Shown here: piece by piece, positions 1 to 10,330 of the stretch | How the letters are laid out: every line of letters begins with the position of its first letter | Position numbering within the stretch: the stretch's first letter is position 1 | Assembly (NCBI GenBank): GCA_964034945.1 | Contig: OZ035960.1 | Span: forward strand, 116,415,824-116,479,823 | Reading direction: 5' to 3' | Length of the DNA stretch: 64,000 nucleotides | Origin: Chrysopilus asiliformis | Lineage: Eukaryota > Arthropoda > Insecta > Diptera > Rhagionidae | Position numbers and translations under genes: made by a program | The notes under the pieces: generated by a model | What the model saw: only the letters and a program-made list of their open reading frames with translations | Databases searched by the model: none | Told to the model about the DNA's origin: nothing

Positions 1-1690
1 AAATACTTTTCACGCCGATTTTTTTTGTGTGTAAAATTGCAGTTCGTTAAAAAATAAGTTTTTTGTTATTTTTCAGAGACCAAAATACATAAAACTTAAG
101 ATCTATGATTTGGAAAGGTTTAAAGGCATTTTAATCTATGCAGATTTCAAAATTAAAACTGATTTTTTTAAATAAATAACAATTAGAGTTAAGAAATCGC
201 CAAAGGCACCGAGGGTGTTAATTTAAAACTGAATTGAATTATTCCCGTAACATAAAAATTAGCCATGTCAACTTCAGTCAAAAATGGGGTGAGAACCGAT
301 GTAGTTCGAAAAGGGGTCAAAGTTCAAAAGGTTCTGGCACGCGGCAGATTTCATCACGGACTATTAGTTCGGCTGGTTATCCTGAGGCACCAAAACATCC
401 GTTCCGTGCTTGAATTTACAGTTCATTAACGGGATGCGATGGTTTACTTTCTGCGCGGTGAGGGGTAACAAACATATGCCTTTTCAAATGGTCCTGTCTA
501 TCTCGATCGAATCAAACGGCAAATCCCATGTCCATATTCTGGTTGTTCCTGGTTTTCACCCTCACTTGGTTGAACACCACCACCGCTTTGACATACTCAA
601 GTGAGATTCAAGTGCAAACAATGTAAATAAGCATTTTAGCCATAATACCCACAATCAAATTATTTTTATTATATAACTCAATTCTTGATCCCTTGGCGAG
701 TACACGGCCACTAGCATTCCACAAAACACCATTTGCCTTGTTCACTGTGAGAAAAAATAATATTTTCTATTTGGTTTTTATTTCTGGCACCCTGTATAAA
801 AGACTTTTCTTTTTTTTCTGAAAATGTAGGGTGAACATTCTGAGGAGGGGGTTTTTTCGATTTACCTAATACGATTTTTTCAACTATTAACAAATTTGAA
901 CAAACTTTGGTTGAAATCCTCTGAACGTCGTTATGAATTTTCAATTAGGCTACAATTAAGCGCTGTGAGAATTTCTTATATATATTTATGTGGAACTTAA
1001 TATCGATTTTTTCAATAGAATCATCTACTGTATAAACTGCAAAAACCATCTGCAAAAAACAAGTCAAATAAAAATAAAACAAAAATTTTTCTGGATGGGA
1101 AATCGATATTTGCAAGCAGTTGTAGTTGGGGTCGTTTTCATATATCCTTTTTCACCTGTCAACGACAGATCTTTGTGCCGCACTTGGCAATGAAATGATA
1201 AAAAAAAATTGAATACATATCACCGAATGCTGTTCGCAATAATTATTTTCATTTAGAGCTGGGATAAATATTATTTTTTATTTTTAAAAATATATAAGAA
1301 TAAATTCGTAAGAATACAATTTTTGCTATTTATAATTTTTTGAGATTTTTTATGACATTTTATATATGAATGAAAAGGAATTTGTGCAATATTTAACTTA
1401 TAATTTAATAAAGAATAAAAAAGATGGATTAACTGATATAAAAAAATCAAAATTAAGGGAAAGAAATGCAATCTATATATTCTATACTACCTACCACATT
1501 TTTCATTTATTTCATCTATCTAACTAAAAATATTAGTTATTGACAATTTCCTATTGGATGTTCATAAATAAAAGCTCCGCCCATTTAGAGGCCGAACATA
1601 CCGAGGGAAAACTTTTAGGAACAGGGTGGTTTTTAGTCATGGAAATTACATTTTCTCAATTCCCTATTTTGCAGATTTTAAGACACTTTC
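1..1690. other. Intergenic, no recognised gene; GC-richer patch at about 290-610
   Basis: No recognisable protein. Bases 290-610 are clearly richer in GC than the surrounding DNA. They carry short open stretches on both strands, the longest being 64 codons on the plus strand from a non-ATG start, but none shows a family resemblance and stops interrupt every frame on the minus strand. It could be an untranslated exon, a decayed retrocopy or a regulatory block. The rest is AT-rich with homopolymer runs. Confidence 0.5.
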
Positions 1691-2529
1691 TTCCAATTAC
1701 ATATTTATACCCGTATGGTGAAACCAAAGGGTATATTAACTTTGCCTTACCGTTTGTAACGTCAAGATCCCGTCATCGCACAAAAAAATGAATTACACCA
1801 GTGTGTTTAGAATGATAAAAATATTTAATTTTTGCATGTCCGTCCGTCTGTCTGTCTGTCCGTCTGTCTGTGGCGCGGATTGCGGGCGCACGGATTGAGC
1901 TAGAGGCTTGAAAGTTTGCACAGATCCGTTTTTCGTAAAATGCGAGGCTAAGTTCGTTAATGGGCAAAAATTGACCATTAGGGGGGGTACCCCCCATACG
2001 AACGAAAACTTTTTTTCTGAATATCTCAAAAACGGTGCATTTTATCAAAAAAGTCTAAGAACAAAAGTTATTTAGGATATGATTCTACATAAAACTCCCA
2101 TACATCAAAATCCGATTGGAATAAATTTTAAAAAATCTTTTTGGAAAGTTTGACTTCAAAGTGGAATTTTGGTATAACTGTTCGAATTTTGATACGAATA
2201 TCACCATACGGGTCTCCAATGATTGCCAGATTGGCAATTATAGCTTTTGTTATGTTTCTGTTTTCCTTTGTTTGTATCAGAAACTTGGTATGTAAGTTAC
2301 TAAAATATCTGATTTTAAAAACTCTTGGCTTAATTCGAGTTTCAAGCAATTTTTGTGATTCTTTGGCTTTTTTTAGCCAGAAGTCAATTCTGTTGAAAAT
2401 TCCATCCCCCCCATTTTTGAATAAGTTCTCGTTTAAATGCTTCAGCTTCAGTATACAGTTTCTTGAGCCACTTTGGATTTCACCCAACAATGGTTTTTTT
2501 TAAATAAACATTTTGTCTGTCTTCATATA

Positions 2530-3435
2530 ACACATGGATCAATAAGTCCCGAGACTAACAATGAAAACAACATTTTTTTTGCAAAATTTTTTTTTTATTC
2601 ATCAATATAATCACCTTTTAGGGTGATACAATCGTCACGCCATGCGTATCCCAAAAAACTGACGCCATGACTTTGCCAGCTGACTGCTGCGTTTTCGGAC
2701 GCTTCGGACGGCTTTCGCCAGCTGTGCGCGACTCAGATGACTGCCGCTTCGACTCTGGAGTGTAGTGATGTATCCATGTTTCGTCCATGGTCACGTAACG
2801 ACGCAAGAAATCTTTTTTATTGCGAGTAAATAGCGATAAACAGCTTTCTGAATCATCGACTCGTTGCTGTTTTTGTTTCATCGAAAGCAATCGCGGCACC
2901 CACTTGGAAAAAACCTTTTTCATGCTCAATTTTTCATGAAGGATAGTAAATGCACTTCCATATGATATCTGTGTTATCTCAGCAATCTCACGGAGCTTCA
3001 CTTTACGATCTTTCATTATAATTTTTGTCACTTCACTCACATTTTCCGGTGTAACGGCTTCCACAGGTCTACCCGAGCGTTCCGCGTCATTTGTGTCGGT
3101 ACGACCACGTTTAAACTCGGCAAACCACCGACAAATCGTTGCTTTTGATGGACAAGAGTCCGGGTAACATTTTTCAATCCATTGTTTCGCTTGCACGGTG
3201 TTTTTATCCATTAAAAAACAATGTTTTATCAGAACACGAAACTCGGTTTTTTCCATTTTTTAAACAAACTACAAAACGACTTTACTCCAACCTCGATAAC
3301 TCAGCTGTTTCTGGTCCGATCGACTTAAAATTTTGACACGTTTCAAGCAAAGGTTAGTACTCTAGAAAGACGTGGTTACTGGTTTACTACGAGCGTCATC
3401 TCTGGGTTAGTCTCGGGACTTATTGATCCATGTGT
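2530..3435 (-). mobile_element. mariner-family transposon, internally deleted, with terminal inverted repeats
   Basis: The two ends are inverted repeats of about 30 bp, starting ACACATGGATCAATAAGTCC at 2530 and mirrored to 3435. They are flanked by a TA target duplication (2528-2529 and 3436-3437). The element is 906 bp, against about 1.3 kb for an intact mariner, and encodes a truncated transposase on the minus strand. Two other copies of the host repeat lack the insertion and confirm the boundaries. It looks non-autonomous because two of the three catalytic aspartates are lost. Confidence 0.95.
2618..3256 (-). pseudogene. mariner transposase, C-terminally broken (212 codons)
   Basis: The reading frame starts at the ATG at 3256. 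It encodes the N-terminal helix-turn-helix DNA-binding region of mariner transposases, the WVPRLL linker motif (about residues 120-125), and the first catalytic aspartate in VTMDETWIHHY (about residues 155-165). After VFWDTHGV the frame runs into a stop. About 400 bp that would carry the second and third catalytic aspartates (HQDN and SPDLAP-type motifs in the family) are missing. Just past the break a different frame reads the family's usual C-terminus (CITLKGDYIDE then stop, about 2590-2627), so an internal deletion joined the two halves out of frame. It cannot make active enzyme. Confidence 0.93.
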
Positions 3436-3470
3436 TAGAGTATTGACGCAATTGTAGGTTTCCTTATGTT

Positions 3471-3926
3471 TAATGTTATAATTTGCTATTTAATTCGTGG
3501 AAAGTTTTCAGATTTTTAAACTCCATGAAATGCTTTTCTTTTGTAAATTATATCTCTTAAAGAAAACCTAAATATTTTTTAGATCCAGATTTCAGATTTC
3601 GTTTCGAATTTTACAGCCAAATAGTTTTTAGTCAGGTAAATCTACCTCTTAAATATTTCCGATGGATATTAACGAGTATTGAACAAGCAAATAAAAAGAA
3701 TATCGATTTGTTACTAATAAAAGTATAATTAATTTATATATCATATAGTACAGACAAATATAATCTTAACAATAACCTTATTGTGTTTTTGTGAACATAT
3801 ATTTTAGTTAGAAAAATATTTTGTTTCTAAAATGAACGGGAAGTTCAATTAGGAAACCTCAACAAGTAGGGAGGATTGGGGACAGCGCATTATCCTGGCA
3901 TATCGGGGAGAACATGGGCGAATATC
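3471..3926. other. Spacer downstream of Vps37
   Basis: AT-rich DNA between the repeat/mariner block and the Vps37 stop codon. The Vps37 3' untranslated region must lie here. I do not see a canonical AATAAA on the minus strand close to the stop, although a TATAAA-type variant occurs (plus TTTATA at about 3733). Nothing else was recognised. Confidence 0.4.
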
Positions 3927-4291
3927 TCAATAAGGTCTAGGAAGACCAGGCATTGGCATTGCCATTGGTCCAATGGGATAAGGAACACTTCCCGCAGTTG
4001 GGTAGGGAACTCCTCCAGGTGGGGGTCCAAAGAATCCAGTTGACGGTTGAATATAGGAGTTCCTATTGTGTGGGTGGGGCTGCCTTATCAATTCGGACAT
4101 TTTATCAGCTTTTAGCTTTCTTAAATGCATAGTCTTCCTGACCGTCGAAAAGGATTCTAGAAAAGCTTCCACACTCAACTCGCCGTCTGATAATTGTTTT
4201 ACCAAATTCTCCGATTCTTCCTCGCTCTCCGCAGCGGCAGTCTCAAGTAAAGCAAGTGCAGTCTCTTGGCTCATTCCTCCCGATTTCGACT
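3927..4291 (-). CDS. Vps37B: Vps37 exon 3 (residues 94-214, stop)
   Basis: Acceptor TTGTTAG after a 54-bp intron. Encodes the second half of the Mod_r domain and the low-complexity tail with repeated VPYP motifs. Confidence 0.9.
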
Positions 4292-4681
4292 CTAACAAGT
4301 ATCAAATGTTATCCGGAACCCTTATGAAGTTAGACGAAAACATACTTATCTCAGATAATTTTTCCTGTATTGATTCGCAAAGCTGCTTTCCTTTTTCCGA
4401 CAATTCGCCGATTTTTCCTCGCAGTTCGATCAGTTCCGGTTCCTTCGACAAATTGGTTTCGGCCTGTGTCCTGTTCTCTGTCAAAATCGTGTCCTTTTCA
4501 GACTCAAGACTCTGCAGCTGGAAACAATACGCAGTGAATGAATCATGTTCTTTGGAGGTTCTATCACACTTACTATTTCGTTGACCCTTTCCTCCAGTTT
4601 CTCGTCATCGTTTAGCAACTCATTTAGCTCGGCCGAGGATAAATTAGCCAGTCCAGATTGAGCCATGTATTGTTGAAACAT
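3927..4681 (-). CDS. Vps37B: VPS37, ESCRT-I subunit (Mod_r domain); gene span of three exons
   Basis: Joining exons 4574-4681, 4346-4517 and 3927-4291 gives a 214-residue protein. Introns are GT-AG and only 71 and 54 bp long. The domain order fits VPS37: a short N-terminal segment with an LSSAELNELLNDDEKLEERV helix, a central coiled coil, the Mod_r core (SQETALALLETAAAESEEE...GELSVEAFLESF...RKLKADKM), and a Pro/Gly/Tyr-rich tail. In other animals VPS37 forms a coiled-coil stalk with TSG101, VPS28 and MVB12 to sort ubiquitinated cargo at endosomes. The start at 4681 has a second in-frame ATG five codons later. The tail resembles insect Vps37B rather than Vps37A, which would carry an N-terminal UEV-like region. 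The B assignment is inference; the family call is firm. Confidence 0.92.
4346..4517 (-). CDS. Vps37B: Vps37 exon 2 (residues 37-93)
   Basis: Acceptor TTTCCAG, donor GTATGT; ends in phase 1. Encodes most of the charged coiled-coil segment (LQSLESEKDT to QEKLSEI). Confidence 0.88.
4574..4681 (-). CDS. Vps37B: Vps37 exon 1 (residues 1-36)
   Basis: Starts at the ATG at 4681 and ends before a GTAAGT donor (plus 4568-4573), phase 0. A short acceptor/donor pair lies immediately upstream (TTTCAG and GTAAGA, plus about 4682-4710), so an alternative 5' untranslated exon arrangement is possible. Confidence 0.88.
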
Positions 4682-4783
4682 TTCTTACCAGTTTTTTGCA
4701 ACTTCTGAAAGATCAATAATGATGTTATTAAAATGTAGAAGCTAGTGCGCAAGTCAACAACGAATGTCAAATGAAGTACTAAT

Positions 4784-4863
4784 GTGGCGCCGTGGCTAAA
4801 AAGGGAACTTTTGCGCGTACAAAGGACGTGGCGCCGTGGCTAAAAAAGGAACTTTTGCGCGTA
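4784..4863. repeat. 36-bp tandem duplication upstream of Vps37
   Basis: Two near-identical 36-bp units at 4784-4819 and 4828-4863 (period 44) start GTGGCGCCGTGGCTAAAAA and end with GCGCGTA. They lie about 100-180 bp upstream of the Vps37 ATG, likely in its promoter or leader. They are GC-rich in an AT-rich setting and differ by a single A/G. Confidence 0.9.
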
Positions 4864-5083
4864 GATCGTGGAATCAAAGTTGGAGTATATCGCGGGAATA
4901 TTTTATTCGGAGTTTGCCAACAAGTTGGTGCATTTTCATGTGAATAAAAAAATAGCCACGACGTTTGTTCTTTTGCACTTTTCATCGATTTTCGCTTTGC
5001 AAAGTTAAGGTTTGCTTGAACACTTTAAAAATGATAGAATTTACAGCATTTTCATACAGCAACGGTTCTGAAAACAAAGTTAA

Positions 5084-5095
5084 CAGATGGCGCTA
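5084..5095 (+). promoter_or_regulatory. CTCF-like motif CAGATGGCGCTA
   Basis: The 12-mer matches the core AGATGGCGC of the CTCF site known from flies. It lies about 400 bp upstream of the Vps37 start. A single short match is weak evidence; binding is inference. Confidence 0.3.
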
Positions 5096-5110
5096 ATCTG
5101 CAAAACCTCT

Positions 5111-5771
5111 TAACTTTAAAGGACCTTTTAACTTGTGTGTTGCGTTGGAATTTTAATTCGTAAAATTTGTTTCGGGGAGGGCTCCAACAAAGTTTTTATG
5201 TTCAGCAAAGCTATGTAATTGTATTAGGAACAATTTATGTCTCGTACGTTTTTCGATCACACTCACCATTAAAGAAATTGTTTTGAAAAACGGGACTTTT
5301 CCAATGAATTGATTTGAATACGAATAGTATTTTTTTCATATTTCTGTATTTTGCTGGTACAATAACTTCCAGGGTACCTGCAATTTAATTAATTTTATGT
5401 CTGCCACATTTCATTTTCATATGACTAAAATTCATTGTTTAAATCCTAATCCTGTTTGTTAATGATTGAAGGAAATGAAAAAGACATTCTTAAATCATTT
5501 TATTCATTGTTTAATAGAACCATAAACACTTCATAAAATTAATCAAACGATTCATAAAATTAAAACGTCAACATAGGGAAAAGGCTATCTTTTGCATAAA
5601 ATAAAATAATCTTAAAAGTATGGGCTAATTAAAAAAAAGTCACCAGCACTTGCTTTTCGTTGTAATTTGTCATCGTTAATTTAATTTTCAAGGACCAAAA
5701 CTCGTTCAATTTAAATTTTCCTCCTTGGAGAATGTTTTCAGTTTTTTCTTCACAAATTACCATAATAGACA
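5111..5771. other. Intergenic AT-rich DNA
   Basis: No coding signal, RNA gene or clear repeat recognised. Confidence 0.5.
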
Positions 5772-5896
5772 CCTCACACGTTCAATATATTTCATTGTGT
5801 TGAATATATTGATCGTGTAAGGACTATATTGAAGCGGAATCATACGATTTTGAATTCCCTTCAATATATTGAAGCAAAAATATTGAACGTGTAAGG
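5772..5896. mobile_element. MITE-like element of about 125 bp
   Basis: The ends form imperfect inverted repeats: CCTCACACGTTCAATATATT on the left against CCTTACACGTTCAATATTTT read from the right on the opposite strand. The interior repeats TTGAATATATTG/CAATATATTGAA. There is no coding capacity and no convincing target duplication. Confidence 0.55.
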
Positions 5897-8800
5897 AAGT
5901 TCTTGAATAACTACAAATATTAACAAAAAGTCCTTTAATTCTTCTTTTTTTGTTGGTGTGAAACAAAAAAACCAATGAAAATCATTTTCATTTTTACATA
6001 TTTTTTCCCTTTTTCAAAGATTTTCTTATTCTTTGTCGGTTTCAACCGACGTCATTGTTAATTAATGAGAAGGATTTAGGATCCTTTTGTTCCATTCAGG
6101 GTTTCATGTCTCTCATCTTGTTTACTTTGAAAAAGGATTTACTTGATAGGAAATTGCGTTAAACCACATCACACAGGACTCGATTGGAACAAGCAAGGGA
6201 GAAATTTAGAACTTCTTCCAAAAGACATTGAAACATTTCTTTAATTATGTTACAGTTCAATCCTTCGAGCTTCAATTTAATTTGCACTATTCTTGGCCAT
6301 TTGTCTTACAATTAGCTATTCTTATCCAAAACAAAGTTTTCAATTGGATTTAAAGATATTTTAATTTTTTTGTTGTGTTAAATATTCTAATTATTTCAAA
6401 AAAATGAAAAAAACATTTATTTATGAAATATTTATTTTTAAAGAATTGATTTAATTTAAGAAATGCCTAAAGATTAATTTTAAAGAGATTGTTCACAACA
6501 TTATTAAATACCATAAGCCATTTTGTATTTTTATAATTGAATTTTTGTCCTGAGTGCCAAAGTACGACAAGGACTGATCAGACAAGGACGGTAATTTTCA
6601 GTAGTATACCTAATTTTGAATATCACTATTTGAATAGAAGAACAATCATCAAAGGCCACAACAAATTCAGAATTCATCATTTTGATTTACAAAAAGAACA
6701 GATGAAATCAAATTTCAAATCAGCCGCTGTATTTTATATGAATGGACATTTAATTTAGAATACGGATAAAAGGCAAAAAAATCGAAAATCGCAGAGAATT
6801 AAAGGAATTTGGTCAATCATTGTAAAGGAATACTGTAAAGGAATAAATTCTAAAAAGAAAGTAAGAAAGGAAGTCTATCTAAATGGCATAAATTCTTTGC
6901 ATAATGAACGATAACAAGGCAAATAGCAAAAACACTTTATTTCCGACTGAAATACTGAATTAGAAATATTCTCTCGTTACTCCTCTCCCGTTTTTGCCTT
7001 TTAAAAAATTCGTGTAATATTTCAAAATGACTATCACATTCGAGAAGAACAAGTCAAAGTTTTTGATTGCCTCTTTGTGATTTATAATTTTAATGGATAG
7101 AACAATTTCAAAGTATACCGCTTTTCAAATAAATTAGTCAGACACAAAATACCAAATGACGGTTATTTACAGTAAAAAACAAAGAAGAAAGACTTTTTAT
7201 TCGTATTTATCTTTGTGAATGGAAATCCGCGATAAAATGTTCAGAACTTTTTTTTTGTTGTTAAATTTAAATGTAATCTTGATTGATGTAATCTTGATTG
7301 AAGTTATTTAAATTGATTTTTATCAAGAGTCTGCCAATATTTTGAAATAACTTCAAAGACAAGTATTTTATACGCTAAGCAGGAAAGGGTGTCAAACCAT
7401 GGAGCCGGACAACACAAAGGAGAAATTAACCCTCCTGAGATTTTTAAGACACGAGGAGACTTTAAAGATACATTTTTTTTCCAAAAATAATTATAAATAG
7501 GTACCTTTGAGTGCGTTTATCGTTTTAAAAAATTTTTTCTCCCATGTTTAGCATAAAAAAATGAAAGACACGTTCGAAACATCAACTCTTTGAACAGCCA
7601 GTAATTTTCCTTAATAACATAATCCTTAAGTAGATTCTCACCTTTTAAAAATAAAAACCTTCTAAAAAGAACGAGGGCTGGGTGAATTTTCCGCATACAT
7701 TTTTCGGATTCCTTTTCTGCCCTCGTTTGGGTTACCACGAAAATTTTCATTTTTCAATGGCTCAACGTGGGACTTAATTTATTCTTCCAATACTGCTGGT
7801 TTATGTCGATATTTCTCTCGATTAAAATTTCATTTATGATTTCCCCGTTGTTTGATTTAAGGCATTTACAAAACTTGCGATTGTAAGGTGGGGGATTGAG
7901 CGACAACAGACGTTCCTTATCAATGGTAAACAAATCAGAAACTCACGAAAACTGATTTCAGTTATTACGATGGGCTATGTTTTATTTGCGCTTTTAAATC
8001 GAATTTTAATGAAGAAGTTCACCCGACCTCATTTCCCAAAAACGTATGTATATATAGTTGAAATTTTTTATCCATAATAAATTGAAAATGCTTTAAGAAA
8101 GGCTTTTACACATTTTCTTTTATTTCTTCGTTTACTTTTTAAGGTGGCATAGTGCTTTTAATAAATACCCAATAATTTTGTCAAATATTGTGGGAAAAAC
8201 CAAAAATTGCACTAGGAATAAGAAGTGAAAAGTAAATTTGTGGATCATTTAAATTACTGTTGGTAAAGTATTTAATTAGTAATAAATAAATAGGCACCCT
8301 CTCCTTAGACGGATTTTATTATCCTTGAGCAAAAAAATTCTTTTTGTTTAGCAAAAAATAGGACACCTGAAAATTAAAGCAAAATCTTTTTTCATAGGAA
8401 TCACCAAAAAAATTATACACAGAAGAGAATAAGCTTAACGTTCAAATACTAACCTTGTCTAGTGTATTACACTTTATTTCACTTTGATAAAACAGAATAT
8501 TAGTTTAAATATGTAAAAAAGCGATGTCATTGACTATTGTTCTTTTAGTAAACTCGCAACCGATACTAACAAACTAATACAAATGTGCCAAGAATGTTGT
8601 TCTTATTTTTACAAGGTATCATTTGCTATAGCGACCGTCTCCTAATTCCTTTATCTATACAGAATCTATAATGGACGGTCAAGTTATTTATTTGGGGAAT
8701 ATTTCCCTACATCTGTGATACGTCGCATCAAACTGTTACAAAAAAGAAGACCTAGCTATATAAAGTTACTACTTAGAGAAGGTAAATATCTATTAAGTGG

Positions 8801-8985
8801 GATCCTGGATACCCTTTTTTCATGCCCTTGCCATTAAGTTTTTTCATGCCCCTGCCATAATTAGGTGGAAAATGAAGTCAAACAATGGACGTAAAAATAG
8901 GAATACGGAGGTCAACGCAAACAATTTAATGCTTTGCAAGGAAATTATAAACTCTAAATAATGAAAAATAACCCAAAAACAAAAG
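5897..8985. other. Intergenic AT-rich DNA
   Basis: No gene recognised. It includes minor tandem duplications: a 15-bp TGTAATCTTGATTGA doublet at about 7271-7300 and a TTTTTTCATGCCC-type doublet at about 8815-8865. The 60-80 codon open frames have no family resemblance and no codon structure. Confidence 0.5.
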
Positions 8986-9560
8986 AAAACTTACAATTGC
9001 GAGGGGCCAATCGTCAAATACTCTATATGAGGGCAGACAGCGTTTTCATGAAAAAAATTTATTTGTTTAGGAGAGGGGGAAAGAACTGATCCGATTGGAT
9101 TTTGATGTATGGAACACATTTCGTCTTTATAAATTTTTGGATACTGTGCTTTGGATACTTGAAAAAAAGTGTTCAATATGTCTGGAGGAGGGGGAAGAAG
9201 TTATCCTGGATTTAGATGTACAGACAAGTTATGTAAAATAATATTCAAAACACCTTTTATCTTTATCAATTTTTCAATACGACTCTGTTTTGTTTGTATC
9301 AAAAAGGGGGAAGTAATGGCCCGATTTTTCCCGTTCAAGAACTCAGCTTTGCTATTAACAAGAAACGGAACTATACAAAGTTTCTCTATCCGTTCGAAAG
9401 TGTTGGTGATCACGGAAAGGCAGACAGACGGACGGACATCAAAATCTTTTGTGATCGCAAACACTCTGGTGTAGTTCATTTTTGTTTTGATGATTCGCTT
9501 GATGCGTTACAAACGGTATACTAATTATAATAAACTCCTATATGATATCTCATATAGAGT
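8986..9560 (-). repeat. Dispersed repeat copy 2, reverse orientation
   Basis: Reverse copy of the family at 1700-3470 and 28395-28930. On the minus strand it contains TGTCTGCC...ATATAGAGTATT (9021-9040), CATCAAAATCCGATTGGA-type phrases, the CCGTCTGTCTG microsatellite (plus 9419-9437) and the CACCAGAGTGTTTGCGATCA motif. It carries the intact, uninterrupted site where the mariner sits in copy 1. No coding capacity. Confidence 0.75.
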
Positions 9561-9779
9561 ATAAAAACGTAAATTCTATGGATAAAAATTAATTTTTTTA
9601 AAAGGGCCATTTTACAAATCTCTTGTGATTTGTTTTTTTTCTTTTGCTGTGGTATTGTAGAGTAATATGGCCTAATTACAAATGGGAAACCATGAGACAT
9701 TTTTTTTCGGTTTAAATATTTGAGACAGATAATTCAAAATTAATCAAAAAATGAATATAGAATTTTCCTCTCATTTAGT

Positions 9780-10330
9780 TTCGATAAAAATATGTGAAAA
9801 ATAAAATTTTTCCAAATATCTTAAGAACCGTTAGAGATACGTATAAACCGTTAAAGCAAAAAATATAGAAAATTTTCTTTCCTATAAGTAAGGTTATATG
9901 CATTTTTTTCATCAAAGTGCATAGTTTTCGAGAGAGTTTCAAAAAAAATGATTGTTTTTATATATCTTGAGAACAGAAAGATGCAAAAAAAACCGTTTAA
10001 CAGAAAATGTAGAAAATTTTATATCCTTTAAATTTTGTTATACTTATTTTTTTCCAAAAGCGCATAAGTTTTGAAATTTTTTCAAAAAAACGGTATTTTT
10101 TCAAAAAAACCGGTACTTTTCCAAAACCTGATAGAAAACCACTTTTTTACAAAAAAAATTCAAGTCACTACGTCAACGCGTTCTCGAGTTACAAACCGAC
10201 AGACGGACAGACAAATGCACGGACATCGACATAATTTTGCCTGAAAGAAATTTTCTATCTGCTCCCGTTCTGGAGTCGGTTTCTGTCATGAATACAATAC
10301 TTTCCTTCTTTAGAAGAGGAAAGTAAAAAT
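9780..10330. repeat. Second dispersed-repeat type with CAGACGGACAGAC microsatellite
   Basis: Internally repetitive stretch with recurring phrases such as TATAGAAAATTTT, GCATAAGTTTTGAAA and AAAAACGGTA. It then reads TCGAGTTACAAACCGACAGA and ends in a hairpin-like CTTCTTTAGAAGAGGAAAG. The style is typical of insect non-coding repeats. Related phrases recur near 25540-25690. The class is not identified. Confidence 0.45.

Larger units (their letters stand above)
1700..3470 (+). repeat. Dispersed repeat copy 1, split by a mariner element
   Basis: This is the first copy of a repeat family found again at about 8990-9560 (reverse), 18840-18990 (reverse fragment), 28395-28930 and 38885-39010 (fragment). 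Shared landmarks are a motif like ATGAATTACACCAGTGTG near 1788, a CCGTCTGTCTGTC-type microsatellite at 1840-1872, the phrase GATTGAGCTAGAGGCTTGAA near 1893, and a tail TTTTGTCTGTC...TAGAG...CAATTGTAG. The tail is interrupted by the mariner at 2530-3435 and resumes at 3436. A perfect GGGGGGTACCCCCC palindrome sits near 1982-1995. No coding capacity was seen. The class is unknown to me. Confidence 0.7.

Noticed and set aside
2141..2503. 120-codon open frames on both strands inside the repeat
   Set aside because: They overlap on opposite strands in a non-coding dispersed repeat and are not shared with the other copies.
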